A DNA stretch of 44,901 nucleotides, from positions 1 to 44,901 of the forward strand of contig CBHYLN010000026.1 of NCBI GenBank assembly GCA_966128725.1. Reading direction: 5' to 3'. Made by a program: the position numbers and the translations under genes. How positions within the stretch are numbered: the first letter of the stretch is position 1; every line of letters starts with the position of its first letter. Below the pieces are notes generated by a model. It did not search any database and had not been told where the DNA came from. It was given only the letters and a program-made list of their open reading frames with translations. Shown piece after piece: positions 1 to 7,327 of the stretch. The stretch comes from JAFDZV01 sp966128725. Its GTDB lineage: Bacteria; Bacteroidota; Ignavibacteria; OLB7.

Positions 1-1
1 C

Positions 2-619
2 CTGCTGGATGCCGAGGGCAATACGGTGGCGGTCGCCGAAGGCGCGCCGCGCGACGTACAGGATGCGCTGATCGAACGCGGCCGGCCACTACAGACGATG
101 ACGGTGGATGCTCCGGTGCAGTTGGCGGTGCTGGGCGTAAGCCCGGCGAAGGCCGCCAACCTGTACCAGGCCAGCCGCGCGATCACCTACGTGGCCCTGG
201 CCGATCGCACGCCGGTGCCGCCCGGCGCGCCGATTGTGCTGGTTGCGGCAATCCCGGAAGGGGCCGGGCAGGGAACCGGCGAACAGCGGTTTCGCGATGC
301 GCTGGGGGCGGCGACGTCGCCGGCCGATCTGTTGTTGCGGATGCGGCGCGATGGATTCCCGGCGGGCGCGCAGCGTGCGTACATCCTGGCGCAGGCGCTG
401 GCGCGCAATCCGGTGATCGTGGTGGCACCCGGGCACGAAGCGCTTGTCCGTGCATGCCACATGGAGTACGCGCCCGATCTGGCCTCGGCGTTGGGGCGTG
501 CAATCACGATTGCCCGCGAGCGTTTCGGCGACGGCGTGGGCGATCTCGATTGCCTGCTGATCCAGAATGCGCTGGCCACATTGCCGCGACTGGATGCGGG
601 GGCGTTGGGGAACGCATAA
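2..619 (+). CDS. LarA-like nickel-dependent racemase family, C-terminal part (partial)
   Basis: This is the last 205 codons of a gene that begins before the window; the frame is open from base 2 to the stop at 617-619. The protein resembles the C-terminal half of the lactate racemase (LarA, DUF2088) family, whose members racemise or epimerise 2-hydroxy acids with a nickel-pincer cofactor in the cytoplasm. Family-like segments are APIVLVAAIPEGAGQG, followed by the LLLRMRRDGFPAGAQ and AYILAQALARNPVIVV stretches that in LarA precede the C-terminal strand and helix. The N-terminal catalytic half, where the cofactor lysine and histidines lie, is outside the window, so catalytic competence cannot be judged. 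No Lar maturation genes are visible nearby. Family assignment is moderately sure; the substrate is unknown. Confidence 0.6.
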   Translation: MLDAEGNTVAVAEGAPRDVQDALIERGRPLQTMTVDAPVQLAVLGVSPAKAANLYQASRAITYVALADRTPVPPGAPIVLVAAIPEGAGQGTGEQRFRDALGAATSPADLLLRMRRDGFPAGAQRAYILAQALARNPVIVVAPGHEALVRACHMEYAPDLASALGRAITIARERFGDGVGDLDCLLIQNALATLPRLDAGALGNA

Positions 620-740
620 GCGGCGCTGGCATAGCCGCTAGCGCCGAGACATGTTCAAATCGCCTCGAGTTGGGCATGCGGTGTGAGGAACTTTCGGCAT
701 CCGTCTGGCCTTCCTTCGCGCGCCTTTGCGTCCTTTGCGG

Positions 741-834
741 TGCATTCCTCAATGCTGCGGCCCGTTGTGCCGCCGCGGTGCATTCCTCAATGCTGCGGCC
801 CGTTGTGCCGCCGCAGTGCATTCCTCAATGCTGC
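741..834. repeat. 38-bp tandem repeat, about 2.5 copies
   Basis: Two full 38-bp units (741-778 and 779-816) are identical except for one base near the right edge, and a third partial unit of 18 bp follows (817-834). Each begins TGCATTCCTCAATGCTGC. On the minus strand each unit carries the last codons and stop of the neighbouring glycosyltransferase gene (CAG CAT TGA), whose real stop lies in the partial copy. The array therefore looks like slippage or duplication that started from the 3' end of that gene. Confidence 0.85.
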
Positions 835-1967
835 CGCTCGCAGCGCCGCGCATGTGCCTCCAGGAGCGCCTGCTCGAACCGGCCGAACTGCCGCGTGGGA
901 TCGTACGCCTCAACGGCAAACGCACGGGCGTTCGCCGCAAGCGCTTCGCGGCGCGCCGGGTTGCGCCACAGTTCCACGATAGCCTGCGCGATTGCCTCGG
1001 CGTTGTGCGGCGGCACCAGCACCCCGGTGGCGCCGTTGGCCACGATCTCCGGCACGCCGCCCGCGTCCGTTGCGATCACCGCCACGCCGGAGGCCATTGC
1101 CTCCTGCACCACCATGCCGAACGTTTCGGAATACGACGCCAGCACGAACACGTCCAGCGCGGCAAACGCCGTTGCGGGGTCATCCGCGAACGGGTGCAGC
1201 GCAACGCGGTCGGCAATCGGCAGCTCGGCCCGCAGGCTTTCCAGTTCGGCAACGTACTCGCCCGAATCCCCCGGGCGGCGGCCAACCAGGATGGCGTTCA
1301 ACGAGCCAGCGATCTCCGGCGCCATGCGCACAGCGATGCCCAGCGCTTGCAGGAATTCGCGATGGCCCTTCCCGGGGTTGAACCCGCCAACCATTCCAAC
1401 CGTGAACGCGTCGGGCGCGATGCCGAACGTGCGGCGTGCGTGCTCGCGGCGTGCGGCGCCGGGCGCGTAGCGGGCCGCATCCACTCCGGGCGGCACCACG
1501 GTGATCTTCTCCGGCGCCAGCACCGTGTGTTGGGCCATTTCGTTGGCTCCGCGCCTGGTAAGCGTGATGCAGCCGTCCAACCGGCGGTAAATCCGGTTGT
1601 GTACCCAGTCGCGCTTGTTAACGCCCGATTGCATCTGCTGGAACAACACCACGGCAACATCCTTGCCGGCGGCCAGCAGCGCCGTGCTCAGGTCGTGCGT
1701 GCGCCCCACCAGCAACAGGTCCGTTTGTTCGGCGGCCAGCACGGCACGCAATGCGCTCGCGGCTTTGAAATCCAGGTAGCGGCGTGAGGGGGTGATGGTG
1801 TGATGCGGCAGCCCCAATGCATCGGCGTGGTGCTCAAGCGCGGTGCCGCTCGGCAGTATCGCGCTGGCCCTGTGCCCGCGTGCAACCATGGCGGCGGCGG
1901 CGCGCAGCAGGCCCAGTTCAAGGCCGCCCACGGTTGCCGAAAAACAGAGTGTGGTTATGCGCATCAT
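825..1967 (-). CDS. GT4-family glycosyltransferase
   Basis: This 380-residue protein is a GT-B fold glycosyltransferase of family 4, expected to move a sugar from a nucleotide-sugar donor to an envelope glycan or lipid acceptor in the cytoplasm. The N-terminal acceptor domain starts with a strand and glycine loop (TLCFSATVGGLELGLL). The donor domain begins near VGMVGGFNPGKGHREFL, and the signature E-x7-E region is SETFGMVVQEAMASG followed by VAVIATDAGGVPEIV. The ATG at 1967 starts just before the conserved first strand; a second ATG follows directly at 1964, and longer readings overlap the upstream gene without conserved sequence. It is the third gene of a leftward set with gmhB and a DUF971 gene, 19 bases after the latter. 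Its stop codon lies inside a tandem repeat. The acceptor is unknown. Confidence 0.88.
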   Translation of the reverse strand: MMRITTLCFSATVGGLELGLLRAAAAMVARGHRASAILPSGTALEHHADALGLPHHTITPSRRYLDFKAASALRAVLAAEQTDLLLVGRTHDLSTALLAAGKDVAVVLFQQMQSGVNKRDWVHNRIYRRLDGCITLTRRGANEMAQHTVLAPEKITVVPPGVDAARYAPGAARREHARRTFGIAPDAFTVGMVGGFNPGKGHREFLQALGIAVRMAPEIAGSLNAILVGRRPGDSGEYVAELESLRAELPIADRVALHPFADDPATAFAALDVFVLASYSETFGMVVQEAMASGVAVIATDAGGVPEIVANGATGVLVPPHNAEAIAQAIVELWRNPARREALAANARAFAVEAYDPTRQFGRFEQALLEAHARRCERQH

Positions 1968-1986
1968 GTGCAGCGGTATCAAACGA

Positions 1987-2331
1987 TCACGGGGTTTCTG
2001 TTGCCGTGCCCGCTTCCGGCTGTTGCATGCACAGCAGGCGGAGATACTCCCACGAGTAGATGCCCGTGTGATGGCCGTCCTTCCAGGTGGCCTGCACGCC
2101 GTAGCTGCCAACCGGTTCCAAGCTCTGCAATTCGTACTGCCCGGGCGTGAACGTTGGCAGCAATACCGGCTTGTACACCTTGCCGAGGATAACCTCGCCC
2201 TTGCAGCCGGCGCACGGGCATTCGTCGCGCATCAGCTTCAGGGCAAGCACATAGGCCTGGCCGTCGCTCCACGAAATCGTCAGCTCGTTGGGGGCGGATT
2301 GCTCGATTTTTGTTGGTGTAGGATTGGCCAT
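1987..2331 (-). CDS. DUF971 domain protein
   Basis: This 114-residue protein matches the DUF971 domain, which is also the N-terminal domain of gamma-butyrobetaine hydroxylase. Recognisable parts are LTISWSDGQAYVLALKLMRDECPCAGCKG, seen here as a strand pair followed by a C-P-C-A-G-C cysteine cluster, and the C-terminal GSYGVQATWKDGHHTGIYSWEYLR region typical of the family. Free-standing DUF971 proteins are often linked to iron-sulfur cluster or Mrp/ApbC genes, but the function is not established and no such partner is visible here. The ATG at 2331 is supported by GGGAAG a few bases upstream. It sits between gmhB (42 bases upstream) and the GT4 gene and is probably co-transcribed with them. Confidence 0.82.
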   Translation of the reverse strand: MANPTPTKIEQSAPNELTISWSDGQAYVLALKLMRDECPCAGCKGEVILGKVYKPVLLPTFTPGQYELQSLEPVGSYGVQATWKDGHHTGIYSWEYLRLLCMQQPEAGTATETP

Positions 2332-2372
2332 CACATTCTTCCCTGTCAATAATTCCGTGTCAAGCTTTGCGG

Positions 2373-2975
2373 TCACGTGCGTTGCCCGGGGTGCGAGCGC
2401 TTGTCGCCTTCGGCCTGCACCGCATTGGTGGGGTTGTTGCCGCCAGGCATCGGCGCCAACGCCTGCCAACCGGCCAGCAGCGATTCGGCCGTCAGCAGGG
2501 CGCGCGTTGCGGTGCCGGCCGGCGCCACGCGTACCGTTCGGCAACCGGCGGCAATGCCGGCTTCGATATCCGATTCCGAATCGCCCACCAACCACGATGC
2601 GGGAAGCGCCAGCCCGTGGTCGCGCGCGGCATCGATCAGCATTCCCGGCGCAGGCTTGCGGCATCGGCAGGCCTGCTCACCGCTGTGCGGGCACCAGTAG
2701 ATTGCATCGATACGATGCCCGGTGCGCGCGTGCAGCTCATCCTGCATGCGCTGGTGGATATCCAGCAGATCCTCCTCGGTCATCAAACCACGCGCAATGC
2801 CGCGCTGGTTGGTGACAACAACAACGAACATCCCGGCGGCGTGGGCCAACGGGAGCACATCGAAGATATCGGGGAGGAACTCGAACGTGTCCCAGCGGGT
2901 AACGTAGCCGTCAACAATCCGACGGTTGATCACGCCATCGCGGTCGAGAAACAGAGCGGGCTGTGTAGTACTCAT
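2373..2975 (-). CDS. gmhB: D-glycero-D-manno-heptose 1,7-bisphosphate 7-phosphatase
   Basis: This 200-residue HAD-family phosphatase removes the C7 phosphate from heptose bisphosphate in the ADP-heptose pathway used for lipopolysaccharide core. The HAD motif I is FLDRDGVIN (nucleophile and general acid Asp), motif II follows as VTNQRGIARG, and motif IV is VGDSESDIEAG. The zinc-binding insert that marks GmhB and the histidinol-phosphatase branch is present as CPHSGEQACRCRKP. Length fits GmhB (about 190 residues). The start at 2975 gives MSTTQPALFLDRDG, placing motif I at the usual distance from the N terminus; a longer frame upstream has no conserved sequence. It heads a leftward set with DUF971 and a glycosyltransferase. 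No other ADP-heptose gene (gmhA, hldE) is in the window. Confidence 0.88.
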   Translation of the reverse strand: MSTTQPALFLDRDGVINRRIVDGYVTRWDTFEFLPDIFDVLPLAHAAGMFVVVVTNQRGIARGLMTEEDLLDIHQRMQDELHARTGHRIDAIYWCPHSGEQACRCRKPAPGMLIDAARDHGLALPASWLVGDSESDIEAGIAAGCRTVRVAPAGTATRALLTAESLLAGWQALAPMPGGNNPTNAVQAEGDKRSHPGQRT

Positions 2976-3004
2976 GAGCGGAGGCCGCCCGCGCGCCTGG
3001 TTGC

Positions 3005-3024
3005 GCTGCCGCGATCGCGGCAGC
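3005..3024. repeat. Perfect 20-bp palindrome in a divergent intergenic region
   Basis: GCTGCCGCGATCGCGGCAGC reads the same on both strands. It lies 30 bases upstream of the gmhB start and about 145 bases upstream of the rightward glycosyltransferase start. It could be an operator site shared by both genes or a hairpin in either leader. Confidence 0.6.
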
Positions 3025-3168
3025 AACGGTCCATTACGGGTACGGCAGCCCATAATATAGTTCCGGCGTGGCTTTGCAGTATCGTACGGCGTGGCTATCA
3101 TCGCGGGGCGGTCGCCGCAAATGCCGGCCGTGTACCCGATCGTCCGCATCAACCCGCCTGGATTTGTC

Positions 3169-4761
3169 ATGACGTTGATACCCTCCGAACAGCGCAATCG
3201 ATACCTGCGCGCGGCCCTGTTCCTTGCCGCGGCTCTGTATGTGGTTGTGTACCTGGCGGTTGTGGTAAAGCGTATCGGATATCCGTACGAGCTGGAATGG
3301 ATGGAGGGCGGAAGCGTTGATCACGTGCAGCGGATTGTTGATGGTGTGCCCCTGTACGCGCCGCCGTCGATCAACTTCGTGCCGTTCATCTATCCTCCGC
3401 TGTACTTCTACGCTTCGGCGGCGGTTGCACAGGTGACGGGCGTTGGCTTCCTGCCGTTGCGGATCGTTTCGGCGCTGGCCTCGGTTGGGGCCATGTTGGT
3501 GCTGTTCCTGTACGGGCGCCGCGAGGGCGGCGGCGCGTTGCACGGGATGATCGCAGCCGGTGTGTTCGCCGCGTCGTTCGCGGCCAGCGGAGGATGGTTC
3601 GATATCGGGCGGGTGGACTCGTTGTTCATCCTCCTGGTGCTGCTGGCCATCTACCAGATCCGATTTGCCCGGGGCAGGCTTGGCTGGATTGCCGCCGGTA
3701 TCGTGATCGCGCTGGCGTATGCCACCAAACAAACCGCCCTGGTGGCGCTTGGGCCGTTGGTGCTGTATGCCCTGATTGTTGACCGCCGCCGCTGGCTGTA
3801 TCTGGCCGTGACGGCCGTGTTGGCAAGCGTGGGCGCATATCTGGTGATGAGCGCGTTGTGCGGCGAGTGGTATGCCTACTACATCTACCGCGTTCCGGCC
3901 GGGCACGCGATGTTGTGGGGCGATCTCCTGCTGTTCTGGACACGCGACATCCTGCCCTGGGGCGCGGTGGCAATGTTGCTCGCGGCTCCGTTTGTCGCCG
4001 ATCGCCTGCGCAACGGAATTGGCGGCGAGCGTTGGTTTCATGCGCTGTTGCTGATTGGGATGTTCGGCGCCGCGTGGATTTCGCGTTTGCATGTTGGCGG
4101 CTACATCAACGTGGTGATGCCGGCACACGCGGCAATCGCGCTGCTGGTGCCCGCCGCCCTGCGCTGGTGGACCAACAGGCTGCGTGGCGTTGATGCGCAG
4201 CCAGCATCAATCGGCCCCGATGCCGCGGCGCTGGCCCGGCCGGCGCCGCTTCCGGTTGCCGAGAGCTACATCCTTCTGGTGCTGCTTGCGCAGTTCGTGA
4301 TGTGGTATTACAACCCAAAGGCCTTCGTGCCCTCGCACGCCGACCGCGATGCCGCCGGCCGTTTCATCGCGGAGCTGGCCGCGGCAAAGGGCGAGGTGTT
4401 CGTGGCCGATCATTCCTGGCTGGCGGTGCTGGCCGGCAAACACAGCAACGCGCAGTCGCAATCGATGCTCGACGTATTGCGCAGCGGCGACACCGCCACG
4501 GCCGCGGCGATGGTGGAGCAGGTGCGAACGGCGATTGCCGCAAAACGTTACGGGTTGGTGGCGGTGGATGAGGGATCGGTGTACGATCGCGTTTCGCCGG
4601 GCAATCAGTGGCTTACCCGCCTGCTGGATACCGTGTACGGCCCGCCCCGGATTCTTCGATATCGCAGCGACGAGTTCTATCCCGTTGTGGGAATGAAGAG
4701 CCGACCGGTGTATATTTATTCGCTATCCGGTAATCAACCGGCGGCAACCCCTCGGCAGTAA
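3169..4761 (+). CDS. Polytopic membrane glycosyltransferase (GT-C / GT39-like)
   Basis: This protein of about 530 residues has a first membrane helix at AALFLAAALYVVVYLAVVV, then an outside loop with acidic residues (YPYELEWMEGGSVDHV), the sequence FIYPPLYFYASAAVA, and about nine more hydrophobic segments before a soluble C-terminal domain. This is the plan of GT-C glycosyltransferases (GT39/ArnT-like), which use polyprenyl-phosphate sugars on the outer face of the inner membrane; the acidic residues in the first loop are the usual catalytic site. The start at 3169 (MTLIPSEQRNRYLR) puts a short positive tail before the first helix; an in-frame start at 3091 is possible. It is divergent from gmhB and 76 bases upstream of the SDR gene. 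Sugar and acceptor are unknown. Confidence 0.7.
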   Translation: MTLIPSEQRNRYLRAALFLAAALYVVVYLAVVVKRIGYPYELEWMEGGSVDHVQRIVDGVPLYAPPSINFVPFIYPPLYFYASAAVAQVTGVGFLPLRIVSALASVGAMLVLFLYGRREGGGALHGMIAAGVFAASFAASGGWFDIGRVDSLFILLVLLAIYQIRFARGRLGWIAAGIVIALAYATKQTALVALGPLVLYALIVDRRRWLYLAVTAVLASVGAYLVMSALCGEWYAYYIYRVPAGHAMLWGDLLLFWTRDILPWGAVAMLLAAPFVADRLRNGIGGERWFHALLLIGMFGAAWISRLHVGGYINVVMPAHAAIALLVPAALRWWTNRLRGVDAQPASIGPDAAALARPAPLPVAESYILLVLLAQFVMWYYNPKAFVPSHADRDAAGRFIAELAAAKGEVFVADHSWLAVLAGKHSNAQSQSMLDVLRSGDTATAAAMVEQVRTAIAAKRYGLVAVDEGSVYDRVSPGNQWLTRLLDTVYGPPRILRYRSDEFYPVVGMKSRPVYIYSLSGNQPAATPRQ

Positions 4762-4837
4762 GCCCTGAGCAACGGCACTCGTAATCGCAGCTCCATTGGC
4801 ATCGTCGATATCCTCCAACTCTTCTTTTCCCTCCACC

Positions 4838-5650
4838 ATGTACGCTCTCATTCTGGGGGCTTCCAGCGGCTTTGGGGCCGCAACAGCGCTTGAATGCGCT
4901 CGGAACGGCATCAACGTGATAGGCGTTCATCTGGATCGCGGCGCGGCGCTTGCCGCCGTCACCGCCCTGCAGGATGAGATACGCTCACACGGCGTTGCCG
5001 CGCATTTCTTCAACGTGAATGCTGCCGACGCGGCGCAGCGCGCATCGGTGCTGGATTCGGTTGCCGAGCTGTTCGCGGCCGACGCCACCGCCACGGTCAG
5101 GATCCTGATGCATTCGCTGGCGTTTGGATCGTTGAAGCCCTTGATTGGCGCAACCCCTGCCGACCAGCTTACCCAGGCGCAGATCGAGATGACGATGAAC
5201 GTTATGGCCAACAGTCTTGTGTACTGGACGCAGGACGTGGTGGGGCGCGGGTTGATGCGATCCGGCGGGCGCATCTTCGCGATGACAAGCTCGGGCTCGC
5301 ACCGTGTGTTGCCGATGTACGGGGCGGTGTCGGCGGCGAAGGCCGCGCTGGAAAGTTATTGCCGCCAGCTTGCCTTTGAGCTGGGCCCGCGCGGCATAAC
5401 CGCGAACGCGGTGCAGGCCGGGGTTACCGTAACGCCGGCGCTGAAGAAAATCCCCGGTAACGACGAACTGGTTGCCCATGCGATGGCCCGCAATCCGCTG
5501 GGCCGGCTTACAACCCCCGACGACGTTGCCCGCGCGCTGGTGATGTTCAGCGGCGAGGCCGGCGCCTGGATCAACGGCAGTGTGATTGCGCTGGATGGCG
5601 GCGAGGATGTTGTGGAGATCGACTGGACACGTACAGGAGGGGACGCATGA
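4838..5650 (+). CDS. SDR oxidoreductase resembling enoyl-ACP reductase (FabL/FabI-like)
   Basis: This 270-residue short-chain dehydrogenase has the N-terminal nucleotide-binding loop GASSGFGAATALE. The active-site spacing is Tyr-x6-Lys (YGAVSAAKAALESY), as in enoyl-ACP reductases FabI and FabL, not the Tyr-x3-Lys of ordinary SDRs. A FabI-like IMHSLAFGSLKPL segment follows the central strand, and the C terminus holds WINGSVIALDGGED. Enoyl-ACP reductases complete the fatty-acid elongation cycle with NAD(P)H in the cytoplasm. The start at 4838 begins MYALILGASS, directly at the first strand. Its stop overlaps the start of the NanE-like gene (ATGA, 4 bp), so the two are translationally coupled. 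That partner is unusual for a fatty-acid enzyme, so another substrate is possible. Confidence 0.75.
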   Translation: MYALILGASSGFGAATALECARNGINVIGVHLDRGAALAAVTALQDEIRSHGVAAHFFNVNAADAAQRASVLDSVAELFAADATATVRILMHSLAFGSLKPLIGATPADQLTQAQIEMTMNVMANSLVYWTQDVVGRGLMRSGGRIFAMTSSGSHRVLPMYGAVSAAKAALESYCRQLAFELGPRGITANAVQAGVTVTPALKKIPGNDELVAHAMARNPLGRLTTPDDVARALVMFSGEAGAWINGSVIALDGGEDVVEIDWTRTGGDA

Positions 5651-6351
5651 GCAGGATTGAGGAATTGATCCCGCGCGGGGTGATCGTAAGCTGCCAGTTG
5701 GAGCCCACCGAGCCGCTGCATACACCGCAACATTGCGCGCTGTTCGCGCAGGCGGCCGAGGCCGGCGGGGCCACGGCAGTGCGGGCCGAGGGCATTGCCA
5801 ACATTCAGGAGATCCGCGCAACCACACGGCTGCCGCTGATTGGCTGCATCCGCGACAGTTACGCCGATGGATGGATGCTGGTAACGCCCGATATGAACGC
5901 GGTGGAGCGCCTGGTGCGTGTTGGCGTGGACGTTGTCGCCGTTGATGCCACGTCGCGCACGCGGCCCGGCGGAAGCGACGGCATCCGGTTCCTGGCCGAT
6001 GTCCGCAAGCGTTATCCGGATCTCCCGATTCTGGCCGATATCTCCACGTTCGAGGAAGGTGTGCTGGCTGCCGATGTTGGCGCCGACGCGCTTTCCACAG
6101 TGTTGTGCGGCCGCACCAAGGAGACGTACGAACAATCCCTGCTCGCCTCGCCCAACCTGGATCTCGTGTATCGCCTGGCAACCACCGTGCGCACGCCGGT
6201 GCTGGCCGAGGGCTTCATCTGGAACACTGCCGATGCCGGCAGCGCCATCGAGGCCGGCGCCTACGGCGTGATTGTGGGCGGCGCCATCACGCGGCCGCGT
6301 GTGCTTACGCAGTTGTTCGTGAACGCGGTGGAATCCTGCCGCGTGCGATAG
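5647..6351 (+). CDS. NanE-like N-acylglucosamine-6-phosphate 2-epimerase, atypical active site
   Basis: This 234-residue TIM-barrel protein resembles NanE, which epimerises N-acetylmannosamine 6-phosphate to N-acetylglucosamine 6-phosphate. The start is ATG at 5647, overlapping the previous stop. Family segments are GVIVSCQLEPTEPLH, GGATAVRAEG (Arg that binds substrate), DVVAVDATSRTRPGG, PVLAEGFIWN (catalytic Glu region) and GAYGVIVGGAITRP. In well-studied NanE the motif after the second strand is G-I-I-K-R-D-Y with a catalytic Lys; here the matching stretch is G-C-I-R-D-S-Y, so Arg appears to stand in for Lys. The protein may act on another sugar phosphate or be a divergent epimerase. No sialic-acid lyase or kinase is visible nearby. 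Confidence 0.72.
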   Translation: MSRIEELIPRGVIVSCQLEPTEPLHTPQHCALFAQAAEAGGATAVRAEGIANIQEIRATTRLPLIGCIRDSYADGWMLVTPDMNAVERLVRVGVDVVAVDATSRTRPGGSDGIRFLADVRKRYPDLPILADISTFEEGVLAADVGADALSTVLCGRTKETYEQSLLASPNLDLVYRLATTVRTPVLAEGFIWNTADAGSAIEAGAYGVIVGGAITRPRVLTQLFVNAVESCRVR

Positions 6352-6352
6352 G

Positions 6353-6384
6353 GCGAGCGATAGGCGCCGCGAGCGACAGGCGCC
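6353..6384. repeat. 16-bp direct tandem repeat, two copies
   Basis: GCGAGCGAYAGGCGCC occurs twice head to tail immediately after the stop of the NanE-like gene (6353-6368 and 6369-6384), with one T/C difference. Cause or function is not apparent. Confidence 0.7.
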
Positions 6385-6400
6385 GCGTTCAGGCAGTACC

Positions 6401-6450
6401 AAATAAAAACGGGGATCGCGCTTCCGGCCAGGCCGGTTGCTCGATCCCCG
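6401..6450 (-). terminator. Intrinsic terminator of the lipoprotein gene
   Basis: Read on the minus strand, CGGGGATCG (6450-6442) pairs with CGATCCCCG (6418-6410), an inner CCGGCC/GGCCGG hairpin lies between them, and the stem is followed by TTTTTATTT. It lies about 47 bases beyond the stop of the leftward lipoprotein gene and faces the end of the rightward NanE-like gene. Confidence 0.85.
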
Positions 6451-6496
6451 ATTGCGTTGTTCCCACAGTGCCGCGGAAGCCCGCGAGCGTGGCGGG

Positions 6497-7132
6497 TTAC
6501 TTCCCTTCGAACTTCTTCGCGATTTCGGTTGCAAGGTCAACCATGGCCTTCGACTGGTCGTCGCTGGCGCCGGTCAGGTTCACGGTGATCACGTAGCGGT
6601 AGCGCGTTCCCATCGTGACGGTGACATCGTGGTTGGTCTTCTGGTACACGTACACACCGCTGGTGGTTGGCACGTCGGACTTGATCGACTCGGTCTTCTG
6701 CTGATCGTTCTCCGAGGAGAAGCTCATCGCGAAGCCCATCGATGCCAACGCAAACGCACCTTCGGTGCCGCCCCAGTCGTTGACGGTAACCACAACGCGC
6801 TGGTTGGGGTTCGCCTCGCTTACCCAGTTCTGCGAAGCGTTCGACAGCGAGTAGCCCTGCATGTTCTGCTGCGAACCGCTGGGCTCGCCTTCGGCCTTGT
6901 AGCCGCTGACCGATGTTGGCAGGAATGCCTGAAGGTCCTTGTACGGCATCGCAAGCGTGTCGCCCTTTGCCTTGCGCTCCTCGTACATCTTCTTCCCCTC
7001 ATCCGCAGCCTGCTCCATTTTCTGCGTAGCATCCGAGAGCTGCTCGATGCTCTTCTTCATTTCATCCACCTTCCCGCCGCACGATGCAAGAACGGCGCTG
7101 CAGGCGATGGCCGCGATTACGATTCTCTTCAT
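6497..7132 (-). CDS. Predicted lipoprotein, unknown function
   Basis: This 211-residue protein begins MKRIVIAAIACSAVLASCGG: a short positive start, a hydrophobic stretch and a lipobox ending at Cys (L-A-S-C), so it should be lipidated and membrane-anchored. After the cysteine comes a charged, likely coiled-coil segment (KVDEMKKSIEQLSDATQKME onward, about residues 22-55), then a beta-rich domain with VVVTVNDWGGTEGAFALASM and a C-terminal KKFEGK. I do not recognise the family. A GGGAG sequence precedes the ATG. It is the last gene of the leftward run behind ruvA and the acyltransferase, but the 195-base gap suggests its own promoter; it has a clear terminator. Confidence 0.8.
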   Translation of the reverse strand: MKRIVIAAIACSAVLASCGGKVDEMKKSIEQLSDATQKMEQAADEGKKMYEERKAKGDTLAMPYKDLQAFLPTSVSGYKAEGEPSGSQQNMQGYSLSNASQNWVSEANPNQRVVVTVNDWGGTEGAFALASMGFAMSFSSENDQQKTESIKSDVPTTSGVYVYQKTNHDVTVTMGTRYRYVITVNLTGASDDQSKAMVDLATEIAKKFEGK

Positions 7133-7327
7133 TCGAGACTCCCGAAATGGTGTTGGACGGAATTGTGATCGTGCACCAGAACGCGGCCGGCAATGGCCGA
7201 GGATGAGGGAGGTTGCCGCGTCCCCAGTGCGAAAGGCGGCTGAAACTTAATCAAAGAAACCGCCCCGCAAAAGATATCGATTGCCGAAGTGGAGCACCGT
7301 TTCGCCGAGCGATTGCCCCGCATGATG

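Noticed and set aside
741..834. Possible CRISPR array
   Set aside because: The 38-bp units are directly adjacent with no spacers, only 2.5 copies exist and no cas gene is near.
4838..6351. Calling the SDR and epimerase pair a sialic-acid operon
   Set aside because: No lyase, kinase or transporter of sialic acid is present and the SDR has fatty-acid-type features.
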